Source: Tupaia tana
Taxonomy: Eukaryota; Chordata; Mammalia; Scandentia; Tupaiidae
DNA length: 64,000 nt
Assembly (NCBI GenBank): GCA_026018925.1
Contig: JAKSZU010000005.1
Location: forward strand, 82,015,398 to 82,079,397
Direction of reading: 5' to 3'
Shown: positions 33,478 to 44,271 of the stretch, in pieces
Layout of the letters: every line of letters begins with the position of its first letter
Numbering within the stretch: the stretch's first letter is position 1
The notes under the pieces: model-generated
What the model saw: only the letters and a program-made list of their open reading frames with translations
The model's database searches: none
What the model was told of the DNA's origin: nothing
Position numbers and translations under genes: made by a program

Positions 33478-33622
33478 AATTCCTATGGGTTAAAGAAATG
33501 AAGAAGAAGGGATTGTAGTGTGACAATGTCCCAGTTGGAATGAGGGTGCTTTCGCCTCCCACTGTCTCTATCTCTGGGTCTCTCTCTGGGAAGCACATGT
33601 GCTCTCTGGCAAAAAAATAAAC

Positions 33623-34150
33623 AAATAATAATCTTACAAAAATGTGTTATGTAAGTGAGATAGTGATCAATAATGACAGATATGAATTTTTATTTTTCAT
33701 AAAAATTAGCTTACATTAACAAGTCAAATATGAATTCTAAGGTTTTATTTTGGTAATATATACATTCACATTTCTCTTGCCCCTATCAGAGTTTTCGTTT
33801 ACTGTTCATGAAAAGAAATCCAACATTTAAAATCAGTAATAAAAGTCATAAGTATTTAACATTAATTTATAAGCCCAAGAAGAGTGAAAAATTATGTAAT
33901 AGCCAACAAGTACAAGTTAACAGAAAAGAAAAAGGAAAACTTGTTTAACTATAAAATGATGTTCATGCTTCACAGTCAAAATAATATAACAAACGTATGA
34001 AGTGAAAACTTAAAAAAATAAATATATCCCAACTATATAAAATAAATAATGGATGCATAAAATAAGATAATATATAATGTTATAACTTTATCTTGAACTT
34101 TATAATGTAAAGGAATTTTCCATGTATAGTCAGTGCTTTCTTGCTGTTGT
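33623..34150. other. AT-rich DNA, nothing recognised
   Basis: No feature supported. Confidence 0.5.
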
Positions 34151-34929
34151 ACCGTCATGCATCAGTTAACAATGGGTATTGGTTCTGAAAAATGAGTCAT
34201 TAGGCAATTTTGTTGTGCAATCATCAGGTTGTGTATTTACATAAAACGTGATACTCTAGCCAACCACATACTGGGTTATATGATGCAGCCTACTGTTCTA
34301 GATGACAAACCTGTACAGCGTGTTACTGTACTGAATATTGTGGGCAATTGTAATGCAAAGGTATGTATTTATGAATCTAAAAATACCCAAGTTTGTAGCA
34401 AGTTCTGTGACAGTTGTAAGGTTTAGCTACTATAGTGAATTACTGGGCATTCTCAATGCTTGAGTATGGTACATGTGCACAGGTAAAAATAATATTGCAC
34501 TTTATAAACACTGTATGCTAAGTGGAAAATGCAGTATCTTAAGCAAAACCATTTAAAATTGGCACCTTACAAAAGAAGAAAACAAAAGGCAGGGTGAAAA
34601 TATGGTTTAAAAGATTTAAAAATGTTTATATCTGTCAAGAACTCTTAGCATGTATAAATACAGCTTGTAGAATAGGAAGCTGCTTTGGGTGTCACTAAAT
34701 GAGTGGTAAAGGACTAGGATATAACTCTATGGTATCGTAGACTTTCCAAACACTGTATGCCTAGACTACAGTAAATGTATTTAGGAATATTTTTATTTCT
34801 TCAGTAATAAATGAATAATCAACTGCAGCATTTTTACTTTATTTACATGTCAGTTTCTTTTAACTTTTTGACCCTTGCAATAACAGCATAGGATACATAT
34901 TGTATAGCTGTAAAATAATAGTTTCTAAC

Positions 34930-35488
34930 TTTTTTTTTTTGAGAGGTGCATATGCTCACCAGAAAGAGAGAGACAGAGAGATAAAAAAGGAGAAATCGCC
35001 CCCCCAGGGGGGATGGCCACGCCACAATCCCTTCTTCTCCATTTTCCTCTCAGAATCTTGAGCATGCACGGACATGCACCCGTCCTGAGTTTTTTTTGTT
35101 TGTTTGTTTGTTTGTTTCTTTTGTTTTTGGAGAGGTTTTTTGCTATCGGGCACGTGTGCTCGCCAGACAGACAGAGAGAGACAGAGAGACAGAGAGACAG
35201 AAAGCGAGAAATCACCCTCCAGGGGGGGATGGCCATGCTGAAATCCCTTCACCTCCATTCTCTTCTTGGGATCTTGGACACGCACACACACGCGCCTGGT
35301 GTGAGTTTAAGCCACCAGGTCCAGGACTGGAACCGCGGTCGACTACATGGGAGTCCAGCGACATAGCCATAACGCTAACTGCTGGTCCCAACGCCCAGCC
35401 TGAGTTTAAGCCACCAGGTCCAGGACTTGATCCATGGTCGACTACATGGGAGTCCAGCGACATAGCCATTATGCCAACTGCTGATCCC
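34930..35488 (-). mobile_element. tRNA-derived SINE, long form, in Tigger relic, split by another SINE
   Basis: Left part 34930-35090 (GAGAGGTGCATATGCTCACC to GCACCCGTCCTGAG). Right part 35391-35488 (ACGCCCAGCCTGAGTTTAAG to GCCAACTGCTGATCCC). TTCTAACTTT flanks the whole on both sides (about 34921 and 35489). Confidence 0.92.
35091..35390 (-). mobile_element. Young tRNA-derived SINE nested in SINE, with (TTTG)n tail
   Basis: The tail TTTGTTTGTTTGTTTG lies at about 35096-35117, then GGAGAGGTTTTTTGCTATCGG to GCTAACTGCTGGTCCCA. Imperfect duplication CCCGTCCTGAGTTT / CCCAGCCTGAGTTT. CpG-rich. Confidence 0.93.
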
Positions 35489-35528
35489 TTCTAACTTTAT
35501 ATTCTTATTGTAATTTTTTTTTCTTTTT

Positions 35529-35771
35529 CCTATAGGGCATATGTGCTTGCTAGCAAGACAGAGAGACAGAAAGTGAGAAATCACCCACCGGGGGGATGGT
35601 CATACTGCAATTCCTTCTCCTCTCTTCTCCTTTTGGTATATTGGAATTGGGATTTTGGGCACGCACGCACATGCATCCGGCATGAACTTTACTCTGTCAA
35701 GTTTGGGACTCCAACTGCAGTCAACTACATGGGAGTCAAGTGACATAATCATTGCGTCATCTGCAGGTACC
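35529..35771 (-). mobile_element. tRNA-derived SINE, long form, in Tigger relic
   Basis: TCCTATAGGGCATATGTGCT to GCGTCATCTGCAGGTACC. About 16 bp is inserted in the middle (GGTATATTGGAATTGG). Confidence 0.9.
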
Positions 35772-35817
35772 AACTTTTTCTATTTTTAAAATTTAAACAT
35801 ATTTTAAAAGTTTCTAG

Positions 35818-36012
35818 TTCTTCCATGAGAAAGGCGGAGAGAAGGAGAAATAGACCAAGAGTAAGAGAGAGAGACAGACACTCCCACCAGGGACTTCATG
35901 CCTCAATTTGCACCTAGTCTCAACCAGCCCAGAATATGGGCACATATACACATACCCAGAATACTCAGGGAGATCCCAGGAAATGACCTTAAAACCCTTC
36001 CCATGAGGATCT
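35818..36012 (-). mobile_element. Third-group SINE, best antisense copy
   Basis: GAGAGACAGACACTCCCACC, then GCCTCAATTTGCACCTAGTC, ATACCCAGAATACTCAGGGA and ACCTTAAAACCCTTCCCATG. It shares order and motifs with 61590-61797. Confidence 0.5.
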
Positions 36013-36589
36013 TGTTGTATGTCTGCTCTGTCACTGCCTCATCTCTAAAATTTTCACCTTTTTTATTCTTGCTATACTTTTTTGTTCAAAACACAAACAC
36101 ACACATTATTCTAGTCCTACATAGAGTCTTGATAATTAATATCAGTGCCTTTAAGCTCCATATCTTATCTTGTAGAATGAACCTTGATGAAAAAACAACA
36201 GGAGATAAAATATCCAGCATAAGAGAAAATGATACAACATAAGATATATGAGGCTGCTGCCAGAGTTACATGGTATACTTTTTGTAGAATAAATTTATTT
36301 TTATAAGCAGAAAGAATACATTCAAAAATAATGGTACAAGTAGAGGGTAATAAGTAAATAACCAGTACATAGATACTATCATTCCTATGAAGTATTATGT
36401 AGTGTCCTTAGTTGTATGTGCTATGCTTATTTATATGACTGGCAGATAATAGGTTTGGGTACTTCAGCATTATCACAAACACGTTGAATGAACAAAAGAA
36501 ACAAGTGTTCTCCTCAGTCACATAACAAATAAATGATAATGTAGCTTTGATTAATACAATTAAAAAACAGAATTAGCAAAAAATGTACA
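36013..36589. other. AT-rich DNA, nothing recognised
   Basis: Open on the plus strand up to about 36240 but without recognisable protein composition. Confidence 0.45.
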
Positions 36590-36850
36590 GCATGGCCTAG
36601 GCTGTGGCACAACAGAAATGCAATCTTCTGAAATTCTGGACCCATGTAGGAAGGTCTCCATCTGTGTCTAGAAGCCTCCCTGTAATTCCAGGCACACATT
36701 TCCATGATCTAGGCTGGCTGAGCCTAGAGGTAGATTGTGGCATGAAGACCCTGTTGGGGATGGCTGTTTTTTATTTTTTTGCTTTCTTGTTCTCTCTGTC
36801 CTGGAAGAAATTAATGAATTTAAATATAAAATGTAGAGTAAATGGTTAAA
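36590..36850 (+). mobile_element. Third-group SINE, sense, diverged
   Basis: GCATGGCCTAGGCTGTGGCA, then TGGACCCATGTAGGAAGGTC and TTGTGGCATGAAGACCCTGT, ending in a CT-rich segment and A-rich tail. Confidence 0.4.
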
Positions 36851-37035
36851 ATATTTCAATTGTCTGTGCTCTCTAAGAAGTGACAGCAGAGATGAAAAGA
36901 AGACGTGGGTAACCGACACAGGCATATTTGCATATATCTCTATCTGGAAGTTTATTTTGAGTAGCTGGAACTTAAGGTAAAAAACACTCTGAGCTAAATA
37001 AAATAAATTTTTCTCAACATATTCTTAGAAAATAG

Positions 37036-37292
37036 GTGGAACCAGCAGTTAGCATAATGGCTATGTTGCTTGACTTCCATGTAAGTCGACTGTGGTTTGA
37101 GTCCCGGACTCTGTGGCTTAAACTCATGACGGGTGCATGTACGTGCGTGCCCAAGATCTCGAAAGGAGAATGGAGGAGAAGGGATTGCAGTGTGGCCATC
37201 CCCTTGGGGGGTGATTTCTCACTTTCTGTCTCACTGTATCTCTCTGTCTTTCTGGTGAGAGCACACACCTTATAGAAAAAAACTCTCAAAAA
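37036..37292 (+). mobile_element. tRNA-derived SINE, long form
   Basis: GGAACCAGCAGTTAGCATAA, B-box region GTGGTTTGAGTCCCGG, end CTTATAGAAAAAAACTCTC. AGAAAAT lies on both sides. Confidence 0.93.
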
Positions 37293-37811
37293 AAAAGAAA
37301 AGAAAATCGACTCTTTGAGGACATGTATTAAAATTTAAATAACATAGAGTTAATTTTTAAATGTTTCACTTCATATCAAATACAGAAATGTATATAATTT
37401 GTGATAAATCCATATCTACTACACACCTAAAGTTGTCACATTAGTATTTTTAAATTTCAAATATCAGTTGCTCATTGTGATCCTAGATTTACATTAACCT
37501 AACTGAATTTATTATACTTTTAAGCATATATTTAATAATTTATTTAGGAGTACATAATGCCACTATTCATTTCTAAATATTTATCATAATCTTTCTACAG
37601 TAAGACATGAGTGAAAAAATCATTATGAGAATATATGTTTAGTATCATTCGATGCTTCTGAAATTCTATACTTTCATATACTTGTCATTGCTTATCCCTG
37701 TAATATGACATTCTGAAGTTAAACTTTAAGCATTTTTCTTTGTAATTCGAGCTCCTTATTTATCTACAGAGCTTTCTACCACATATGCATATGATGTATT
37801 TGTTAAAAGCT
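37293..37811. other. AT-rich DNA, nothing recognised
   Basis: No feature supported. Confidence 0.5.
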
Positions 37812-38048
37812 CTTGGACTAGCAGATGGCATAACGGTTACGTAGTTGAGGTAATGCGATTGACTGTGGTTTGAGTGCCGGACATAGTGGCTAAAAGCTTA
37901 CGCTAGGCACATGTGTGTGCATGCCAAAAATCCTGAGACAAGAATGGAGGAGAAGGGATTGCAATATGGTCATGTCCCCGGGTGGATGATTTCTTGCTTT
38001 CTGTTTGTCTCTCTGGCAAGCACATTCACCCTATAGCAAAAATGTTTC
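37812..38048 (+). mobile_element. tRNA-derived SINE, long form
   Basis: TTGGACTAGCAGATGGCATA, then GAGGAGAAGGGATTGCAATA and the end CACCCTATAGCAAAAATG. The head carries a small insertion. Confidence 0.88.
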
Positions 38049-38299
38049 TTTAAAAAAAACCTCTTTAATAAATGCTTTACTTTTTTAATGCAGGTATGAG
38101 TTCTTTAAATTTTGTTGGTGTTACCTGAGCATGCCAACTATATTTAAAAAAGTATTTTTCCTTTATTCAGAGATACTTTTCTCTTTAGTTCTGCAAAAGC
38201 ACAGTAGTTAGTTCTGAGATTATAAAAGATTACATAGATTACATGAACTGTAAAATTCTGCCCTGTGATTCTTCAGCTTGGAATAAAGACACATGGAAA

Positions 38300-38336
38300 A
38301 CACACACACACACACATGCACACACACACACACAGC
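38300..38336. repeat. (CA)n microsatellite
   Basis: Two CA runs separated by TGCACA. Confidence 0.95.
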
Positions 38337-38785
38337 ACAGACATACCAACTGGGGCCAATATTTTCTAAAGAACATGCTGTTGTTATAAAATGTTATAAC
38401 AACTCTTTTTTTCTTGAGATACTAATGCTATTTTACTTTATTAACAAAACTTTTCTCTAAAATACTAGACTCTCAGAATCTTTGCTTATTGAAATTCCAT
38501 CAGTAAGAATAAACTATTATTATCTAAATGATCTAAATCAATTTATCATAGCAAAGCAGTTCTGATTATAATCCAGGTAAGTCCAAGACATTCTTTATTA
38601 ATTTTAACTTTAAAATTTCCTTTAAACAAAACAGGATCCAGGACCAATTTGCAATACAGACTTAATTCTAATCTTTCATTCACAGTCTTGCTTCAATTAT
38701 TCCTATAAAAATACTTTTAAATTATTATCAACTAATATCCACCTTTTCTCTCTATCTCCATATCCTGGAAGAACATTTTTTTTTT
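38337..38785. other. AT-rich DNA, nothing recognised
   Basis: No feature supported. Confidence 0.5.
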
Positions 38786-38787
38786 TC

Positions 38788-39023
38788 TGATAGAGAGATA
38801 TTTACTGTAGAGCGAGTGCACTCACCAGAGAGACAGAAAGGGAGAAATCACCCCCCAAAGGAGGTTGGCCAAGCCACAATCCCTTCTTCTCCATTCTTTT
38901 CTCAGGATTTGGGGCATCATACACACGTATCTGGCATGAATTTTAAGACACCCAGTCTGGACTCAAACCATGATCAACTACATGGGAGTCCAGAGATGTA
39001 AACACTATGCCATCTATTGGTCC
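38788..39023 (-). mobile_element. tRNA-derived SINE, long form
   Basis: GAGAGATATTTACTGTAGAG to GCCATCTATTGGTCC. The TCTC-rich part is shortened. Confidence 0.88.
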
Positions 39024-40030
39024 AAAGAACAATTTTTGTTTTTTCATTTTTAAAAGATGAACCATGTATATGCAGCCTCATTCATTGCAATTATTTAATA
39101 AATATCATGTGTTCTTGCTATGATTTTAAAACAATTTTGAGGTTCTAAGAAGAATTGAATGTGACCCTAGCTTTTACAGACTGGGGATCTCAATTTAATG
39201 ATAAAGTACATGATATGAGAAAATTTGAAAGAAATAAAAATGTTAAAAGAATATAGAAAAGAAACCAAATATGTCTGTTCTCCCACAAAGAAATTCAGTT
39301 TAATTTTTGTAGCAGAGACAGTTTTAACTGGTGCTTCGTAGATATCAATTTATTTTGTTACATTATAGCTTTTCTTTTCTGCAGTGAATTAATTCAGTGA
39401 ATTGTGTGTTTGTGTTTCTACAATAAACCAAGTAAACATAGGCAGTTGTTAATTTTGTTTCATGGGGTCACTTGTCAAAGATATGGCCCCTGTAACACTT
39501 CTTAACTTTCTTCCATTGAACATCTAAGATAATTATTGTTGCAGGAGCTCTTATCATCATGTTCCAGAAAGAAAGAACCTGATAGGAAACTATACAAAAA
39601 CTGAAATCTATTTCAGAAAAGTTCATTTTCATATAAATCACTAGAAAACTTCAGTTTGTTTCTATTGTTATTGTTAATGTAGTCTTTGTTGTGAAGCTTG
39701 GATAATTTTATTTGTTAGATGGACAACATTATATGTAAGAAAGACTAGAAGAAATAGATCTATAACTACATATATTGTGTTCCAAAACCTAACAAATTTA
39801 GTATAAATTCATTATAGGATAAGGAAAGAATGGTAAACATTGCGAAGGTAAACAATGAATCATTCTATACCTATTCCCCATAAACATAATAAAACTATTT
39901 ATCATACATAATATAAGTATATATTCTAAAATAAACATGACATTGCCAGATAACTGAAGTATAATTTTCTAAATATCTATTATTAAGAGAACAAGGACCA
40001 ATTTACAAAAAGTGTAAACAAACAAAAATA
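39024..40030. other. AT-rich DNA, nothing recognised
   Basis: 1 kb with no recognised repeat. 39470-39600 is slightly less AT-rich but not identified. Confidence 0.5.
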
Positions 40031-40084
40031 GGTTTAATTTTTTTAAACATAAAGTCCCTGTCATGATATATACAATATGCATAC

Positions 40085-41475
40085 ATATTTTTTTAGCAGA
40101 GAGCATAATATATTTTATCTGTGAAATGTTTCATCCCTTTGCACCTCACACTCTCCCTCTACGACCCACTCTCTACCATCCACTCTCCTCCCCTAGAGTC
40201 TCTAGTGTTTACATGTAGCCTATCCACCATTGCATCTTCAGATCTCAATTTCTGCCATAAAGTGCAGATATGTGTACAAATTGAGTGGGGATATACAGTG
40301 TGCATCTTTCAACTTCTGGATCATTCCTCTCTACATTAAATCTTCTATATTCATCCATTTTAATTCAAATGATAAGATCTCATTGTTTATAATAACTGAG
40401 TAATATTCCATAATATATATGTGCCACAGCATTTCAATCCATTCATCAATTTTTAGACACTTAGGTTTGGTCCCATGTTTTAGCAATTGTGAATAATGTC
40501 ACAATAAACATTTGTGCAAGTCTTTTTCTGACTATTTTTCTAGACTTTGGAATAAAATCAAGGAGTGGGATTACTGAGTCATAGGGTAATTATATTTGTA
40601 GTGTTTTGAGGAATCTCTATGTTGTTTCCCACAGAGGTTGTATTAATTTACGCTAGTGTAAGACAAATTCATTTTTCAGAAAACTCTCCAGATTGATTAG
40701 ATTGATTCCTCTAATCAAAAACACAGTGTATCCTACCATATTTTTGTATCATACTCAATTTTTTTTTCAGTTTTTCATTAGTTTTACTTGTAGATGTTAG
40801 GTTTATTTCTAAGTATCTTACTTGTTTTGTAGCTATTATAAGTGGGATCTCTTCAATTCTGTTCATTAAACAAATTCTATACTACTCAGTCTGTTCATTG
40901 TTGGTGTATTAAATGCTATACGCTCTATATTTTTGTATGTTGACTTTGTATTCTGACATTTTACTAAATTCATCTATCACTTTAAGTAGTTTTTTTATGG
41001 ATTCCTTTGGATTTTCTGTGTGTATAATTATATAATCTGCAAAAAAGGGACAGTTGAACTCCTTTTCCTATCCGAATGCTTTTTTATTTTTTAATTTTAG
41101 TTATTTTTGTCGTTGTTGTTCTCTGCTCTTGTCTGATTACATTGGCTACGACTTCCAGCACTGTGTCAAAAAGAAGTGGAGAAAGTGGGCAGCCTTGTCA
41201 TGTTTCCATTTTAGTGGGAAGGCTTTCAGCTTTTCCACATTCAATATGATGTTCATATATAGATTTTATTGTGTTGAGGAATGTCCCTTTTACATCTATT
41301 TTGCTGAGAATCTTGGTCATGAAGGGACGTTGCGTTTTATCAAATGCTTTTTTTTTACATCTATAGATATGATCATATAATTTAACTATTAATGTGGTGT
41401 ATTACAGTTATTGTTTTACATATGTTTAACCATCTTTGCATCCTTAAGATAGGGCCTACCTGGTTGTGGTGTATA
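40085..41475 (-). mobile_element. L1, antisense: 3' UTR plus ORF2 segments, internally deleted
   Basis: 3' UTR: AATTTCTGCCATAAAGTGCA, then AATAACTGAGTAATATTCCA. ORF2 antisense: GGGATTACTGAGTCATAGGG, then from about 40660 a jump to an upstream ORF2 part with GACTTCCAGCACTGTGTCAA, AGTGGGCAGCCTTGTCATGT, GGCTTTCAGCTTTTCCACAT and ATCTATAGATATGATCATAT. The jump implies an internal deletion. The plus-strand frame at 41054-41380 is a shadow of ORF2, and stops disrupt ORF2 itself. Confidence 0.88.
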
Positions 41476-41477
41476 AT

Positions 41478-41645
41478 CATCTTTATTATTATTATTATTA
41501 TTCATTTAATCACTGTATATTATTACAGCATACAAAATAAATTTTCCTAGCGTGAATGCACTGTATATTATTCTAGTCAAAGATATTACATTCATGTTAT
41601 TATCAACAGATAATTTTCCATTTGTAATCTTCTTAATATACTATT
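41478..41645 (-). mobile_element. Lineage-type L1 3' end abutting another L1
   Basis: TTATTATTCATTTAATCACTG, then ATTTTCCTAGCGTGAATGCA and GTCAAAGATATTACATTCAT. It begins within 5 bp of the end of the previous L1 in the same orientation. Confidence 0.72.
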
Positions 41646-41719
41646 GAGACTGTAAGGGGGTGAGTGGATGTTAGCAAGTGGATGATGGAGGGTGCATGTA
41701 AGATGCAAGGAGAGGAAAC

Positions 41720-41740
41720 TTTTTTTTTTTTTTTTTTTTA
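41720..41740. repeat. Poly(T) tract
   Basis: About 20 T between two copies of AAGGAGAGGAAAC (about 41708 and 41741), as expected for a target-site duplication around a tail remnant. Confidence 0.6.
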
Positions 41741-41786
41741 AGGAGAGGAAACATTTCACAGACAGAAAACTATGAAGTTCTGTGTG

Positions 41787-41938
41787 GAAGCCAACAGATG
41801 GTGAGGTGGTTAAAGCACTGGACTCCTACGTGACTGATCATGGTTTGAATCCTGGACCTGCTGGCTTGAAAATCATGCCAGGCACGTGTACGTGGGTGCC
41901 CAAAAATCTTGAGAGGAGAATGGAAGAGAAGGGATTTA
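41787..41938 (+). mobile_element. tRNA-derived SINE, long form, 3'-truncated
   Basis: GGAAGCCAACAGATGGTGAG, GGTTTGAATCC B box, GTGGGTGCCCAAAAATCTTG, ending at AGAGAAGGGATTTA without the CT-rich end. Confidence 0.85.
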
Positions 41939-42106
41939 GGGGGATCTCTGAACTTTAACTGGGAACCTTCCCATGTGGGATTGTCTTATGAACCATTGTA
42001 TTCTGCCACCGCTCCCTTGTCTGGTCACACTGTCCTTTGTTATTATTATTTTTCTCTTTTGTATCTCCATTGTTCAGATGTTTATTATTCATTTTATTTA
42101 TTTCTT

Positions 42107-42350
42107 TATAGATTTTGCCTTAGGGCACATGTGCTCTCCAGAGAAAGATAGCAAGACAGAGAAAGTGAGAAATCACTGCCCAGGGGGATGACCATTTTTC
42201 AGTCCTTTCTCTTCTATTATCCTTTCAGGATTTGGGGCACACATGCACATGTGCCTGGCATGAGTTTTAAGTCACCACTGTGGTTTTGGGATGCAAATTT
42301 CAGTCAATCATGTGGGAGTTCAGCACCTTAACCACATGCTGGTACTTATT
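42107..42350 (-). mobile_element. tRNA-derived SINE, long form
   Basis: ATTTTGCCTTAGGGCACATG to TTAACCACATGCTGGTAC. Moderately diverged. Confidence 0.88.
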
Positions 42351-42389
42351 CTTAAGACTTTTTAAAATGAGTTTTACATATTTTCTGGT

Positions 42390-43235
42390 CTTTTTAAAAA
42401 TTAACTAATATAGTAGTACATATTCATGGGGTACAGTGTGATTTCTCAATATGTAAATTTTAAAGTCAAGGTAATAGATACATTATTGTTAACACATACC
42501 CATCATCTCAAACTTTTATCATTACTTTTGTGTCATGAACATTCAAAACCCTCTCTTTAAGCTATTTTGAAATATAAATTGAAGACTGGCTCCTTGACTC
42601 AATGGTAAGAAGAGCCAGATTCCACATGGGCAACTGAGCCATTTGAATCTTGGCCACAGTGGATTGAAAAATACACTGGATGCATGTATGTGCATGCCCA
42701 GAATCTCAATGAAATAGAGAAACTGCAGGACAAGGAATTGTGGTCTGGCCACATTCCACTAGGGATGCTTTCTCTATCTCCCTTTCTCTCTGTGACTCTC
42801 TAGCAAGCACGTATGCCCTATGGAAAAGCTTAAAATTTATATATGTATATACATTCACACACACATTTAATTAGCATCAACTGTAGTTACTTTTCTGTTA
42901 TATTACTCTAGAATGATTTAACTTATCCAATTAAAATTTTGTATCTGTTAACCAAGTTCTCTCTATCCTTCTTGCCTTTCCCCCTCAACAGTTTCTGATA
43001 CCTACCCTTCTCCTCCTCTCTTCTATGTTATCAAATCTGTTAGCTTCCTCTAATAAATGACAACATGCAATATTTATCTTTCAGTCCCTGGCTTTTTTTT
43101 TAACTTAGTATAATGTTTTTCATGCTTTTCCATGTTGCCTCAAATGAAAGAACTTCATACATTTTTGTGGCTAAATAATAGTCTATGATGTATGTATACC
43201 ATACTATCTGTATACATTCTTTATCTGATGTACCA
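42390..43235 (-). mobile_element. Old L1 (L1MA-type) 3' UTR, antisense, split by a SINE
   Basis: TATTCATGGGGTACAGTGTG, CACATACCCATCATCTCAAA, GTGTCATGAACATTCAAAAC; after the SINE: TTTTGTATCTGTTAACCAAG, TGGCTAAATAATAGTCTATG. Textbook order for this 3' UTR reversed. Confidence 0.88.
42583..42835 (+). mobile_element. tRNA-derived SINE, long form, nested in L1
   Basis: GACTGGCTCCTTGACTCAAT, then GTATGTGCATGCCCAGAATC and the end TATGCCCTATGGAAAAGC. The head is poorly conserved. Confidence 0.82.
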
Positions 43236-43660
43236 CTACAGAGTCAATTGGGATGCATGGAGTTCGAGTGATGCCAAGTAACAAATGACTCCATCGCAAG
43301 TCTGTCTGTAACATTCAAACAGGAATTTCAATAATGTGAATAAATATCTCCCATCTTTCACGATTCATGCAAAAAAAAAATCCCCCCCCAATAATGCTAT
43401 TTGATAGTATGTTGACAGTAGATATAACCATTCTTTTTATATAAAATAAAGCAGTCACAGTTTCATATCAGCAGAAAAATTACAAGATACTTCTAAGAAC
43501 AAATGCTGGCAATGGCAATGAAGGGGACAGTATTTGAGGGACCCCGGAAAGTAACACAGGGGGATAAAAAATGATATTCGGAAACCTTCAAGAAAGTATT
43601 TTATTCTAATTAGTACTAAATTTCTAGCTTGTGGGATTGAGAACAAAATCTGGAAACCTT
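43236..43660. other. Unassigned DNA
   Basis: Contains an A9TCCCCCCCC string at about 43372-43389. No identified element. Confidence 0.45.
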
Positions 43661-43935
43661 GGGGCCAGCAGATGGCATAGCAGTTATGTCTCTGGACTCC
43701 TTCACGGCCAACTGCAGTTCAAGTCCCAGACCCAGTGGCTTAAAACTGATGCCAGGCACATATGAGTGCATGTGTGCCCAAGATCCCGGGAGGAGAATTG
43801 AAGAGAAAGGATTGTGGCATGGTCATCTCATGTGTGTGTGTGGGGGGTGATTTCTCATTTTCTCTCTTCCTCTCTCTCTATCTCTCTCTCCGCCATGAGC
43901 ACATGCACCCTAAGGCAAAAATCTCTCCAAAATAA
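43661..43935 (+). mobile_element. tRNA-derived SINE, long form, with TSD
   Basis: GGGGCCAGCAGATGGCATAG to AAAATCTCTCCAAAATAAG. Flanking AAATCTGGAAACCT (about 43647) and AAATCTGGGAATCT (about 43938). A TG-run sits at the palindrome. Confidence 0.93.
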
Positions 43936-44149
43936 GAAATCTGGGAATCTCTCTGATATGTGTAGCTGAAAACAAATTTGTGAGGATTATTTTCTGTGAT
44001 TTATGAAATGAAAAATATTCAAATTAGTTCCATCTTCTGATTTAGGTAAAAACTAAGGAGATTGAATCTCATCAAAGTTAAATGAATTAACAAAAGGTCA
44101 TACAAATACGTGATATCAAAGATAGTCCTAAAATACATTTTTTCCTTAC

Positions 44150-44270
44150 AATTTATTATTATTGTTATTTACACATAATAACTGTATATATTTATGGGGT
44201 ACAATGTGATTTTTCAGAGCAAAAATACAATATGAAATGATACAATCACGTTGATCAGTAAGTTTTAGCT
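44150..44270 (-). mobile_element. L1 3' UTR, antisense part of an inverted L1
   Basis: ATATTTATGGGGTACAATGT, then TGATTTTTCAGAGCAAAAAT. Start of the L1MA-type 3' UTR reversed. Confidence 0.65.
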
Positions 44271-44271
44271 G

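Larger units (their letters stand above)
33155..33622 (+). mobile_element. tRNA-derived SINE, old, split by another SINE
   Basis: Head AGCTAGCCCGATTGCCTAGT at 33155-33243. The second part is 33478-33622 (GAAGAAGGGATTGTAGTGTG to GTGCTCTCTGGCAAAAAAAT). Confidence 0.75.
34151..35810. mobile_element. Tigger-like DNA transposon relic, split by SINEs
   Basis: Left end GTCATGCATCAGTTAACAAT, then AACCTGTACAGCGTGTTACT, TAGACTTTCCAAACACTGTA and TTTTAACTTTTTGACCCTTG. After the SINEs the element continues CTAACTTTATATTCTTATTG (35490-35510) and TTTTTCTATTTTTAAAATTT (about 35775). This order matches the non-autonomous Tigger3/4-type relics of placental mammals. No transposase frame remains, and the exact family name is uncertain. 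Confidence 0.65.

Noticed and set aside
33287-33598. Arg/Glu-repeat frame, and the similar one at 58140-58340
   Set aside because: Translation of CT/GA microsatellites in SINEs.
34843-35494. Several overlapping open frames on both strands
   Set aside because: All derive from the two nested SINEs and share the same SINE-translated motifs.
41054-41380. 108-codon plus-strand open frame
   Set aside because: It is the wrong strand of a decayed L1 ORF2.
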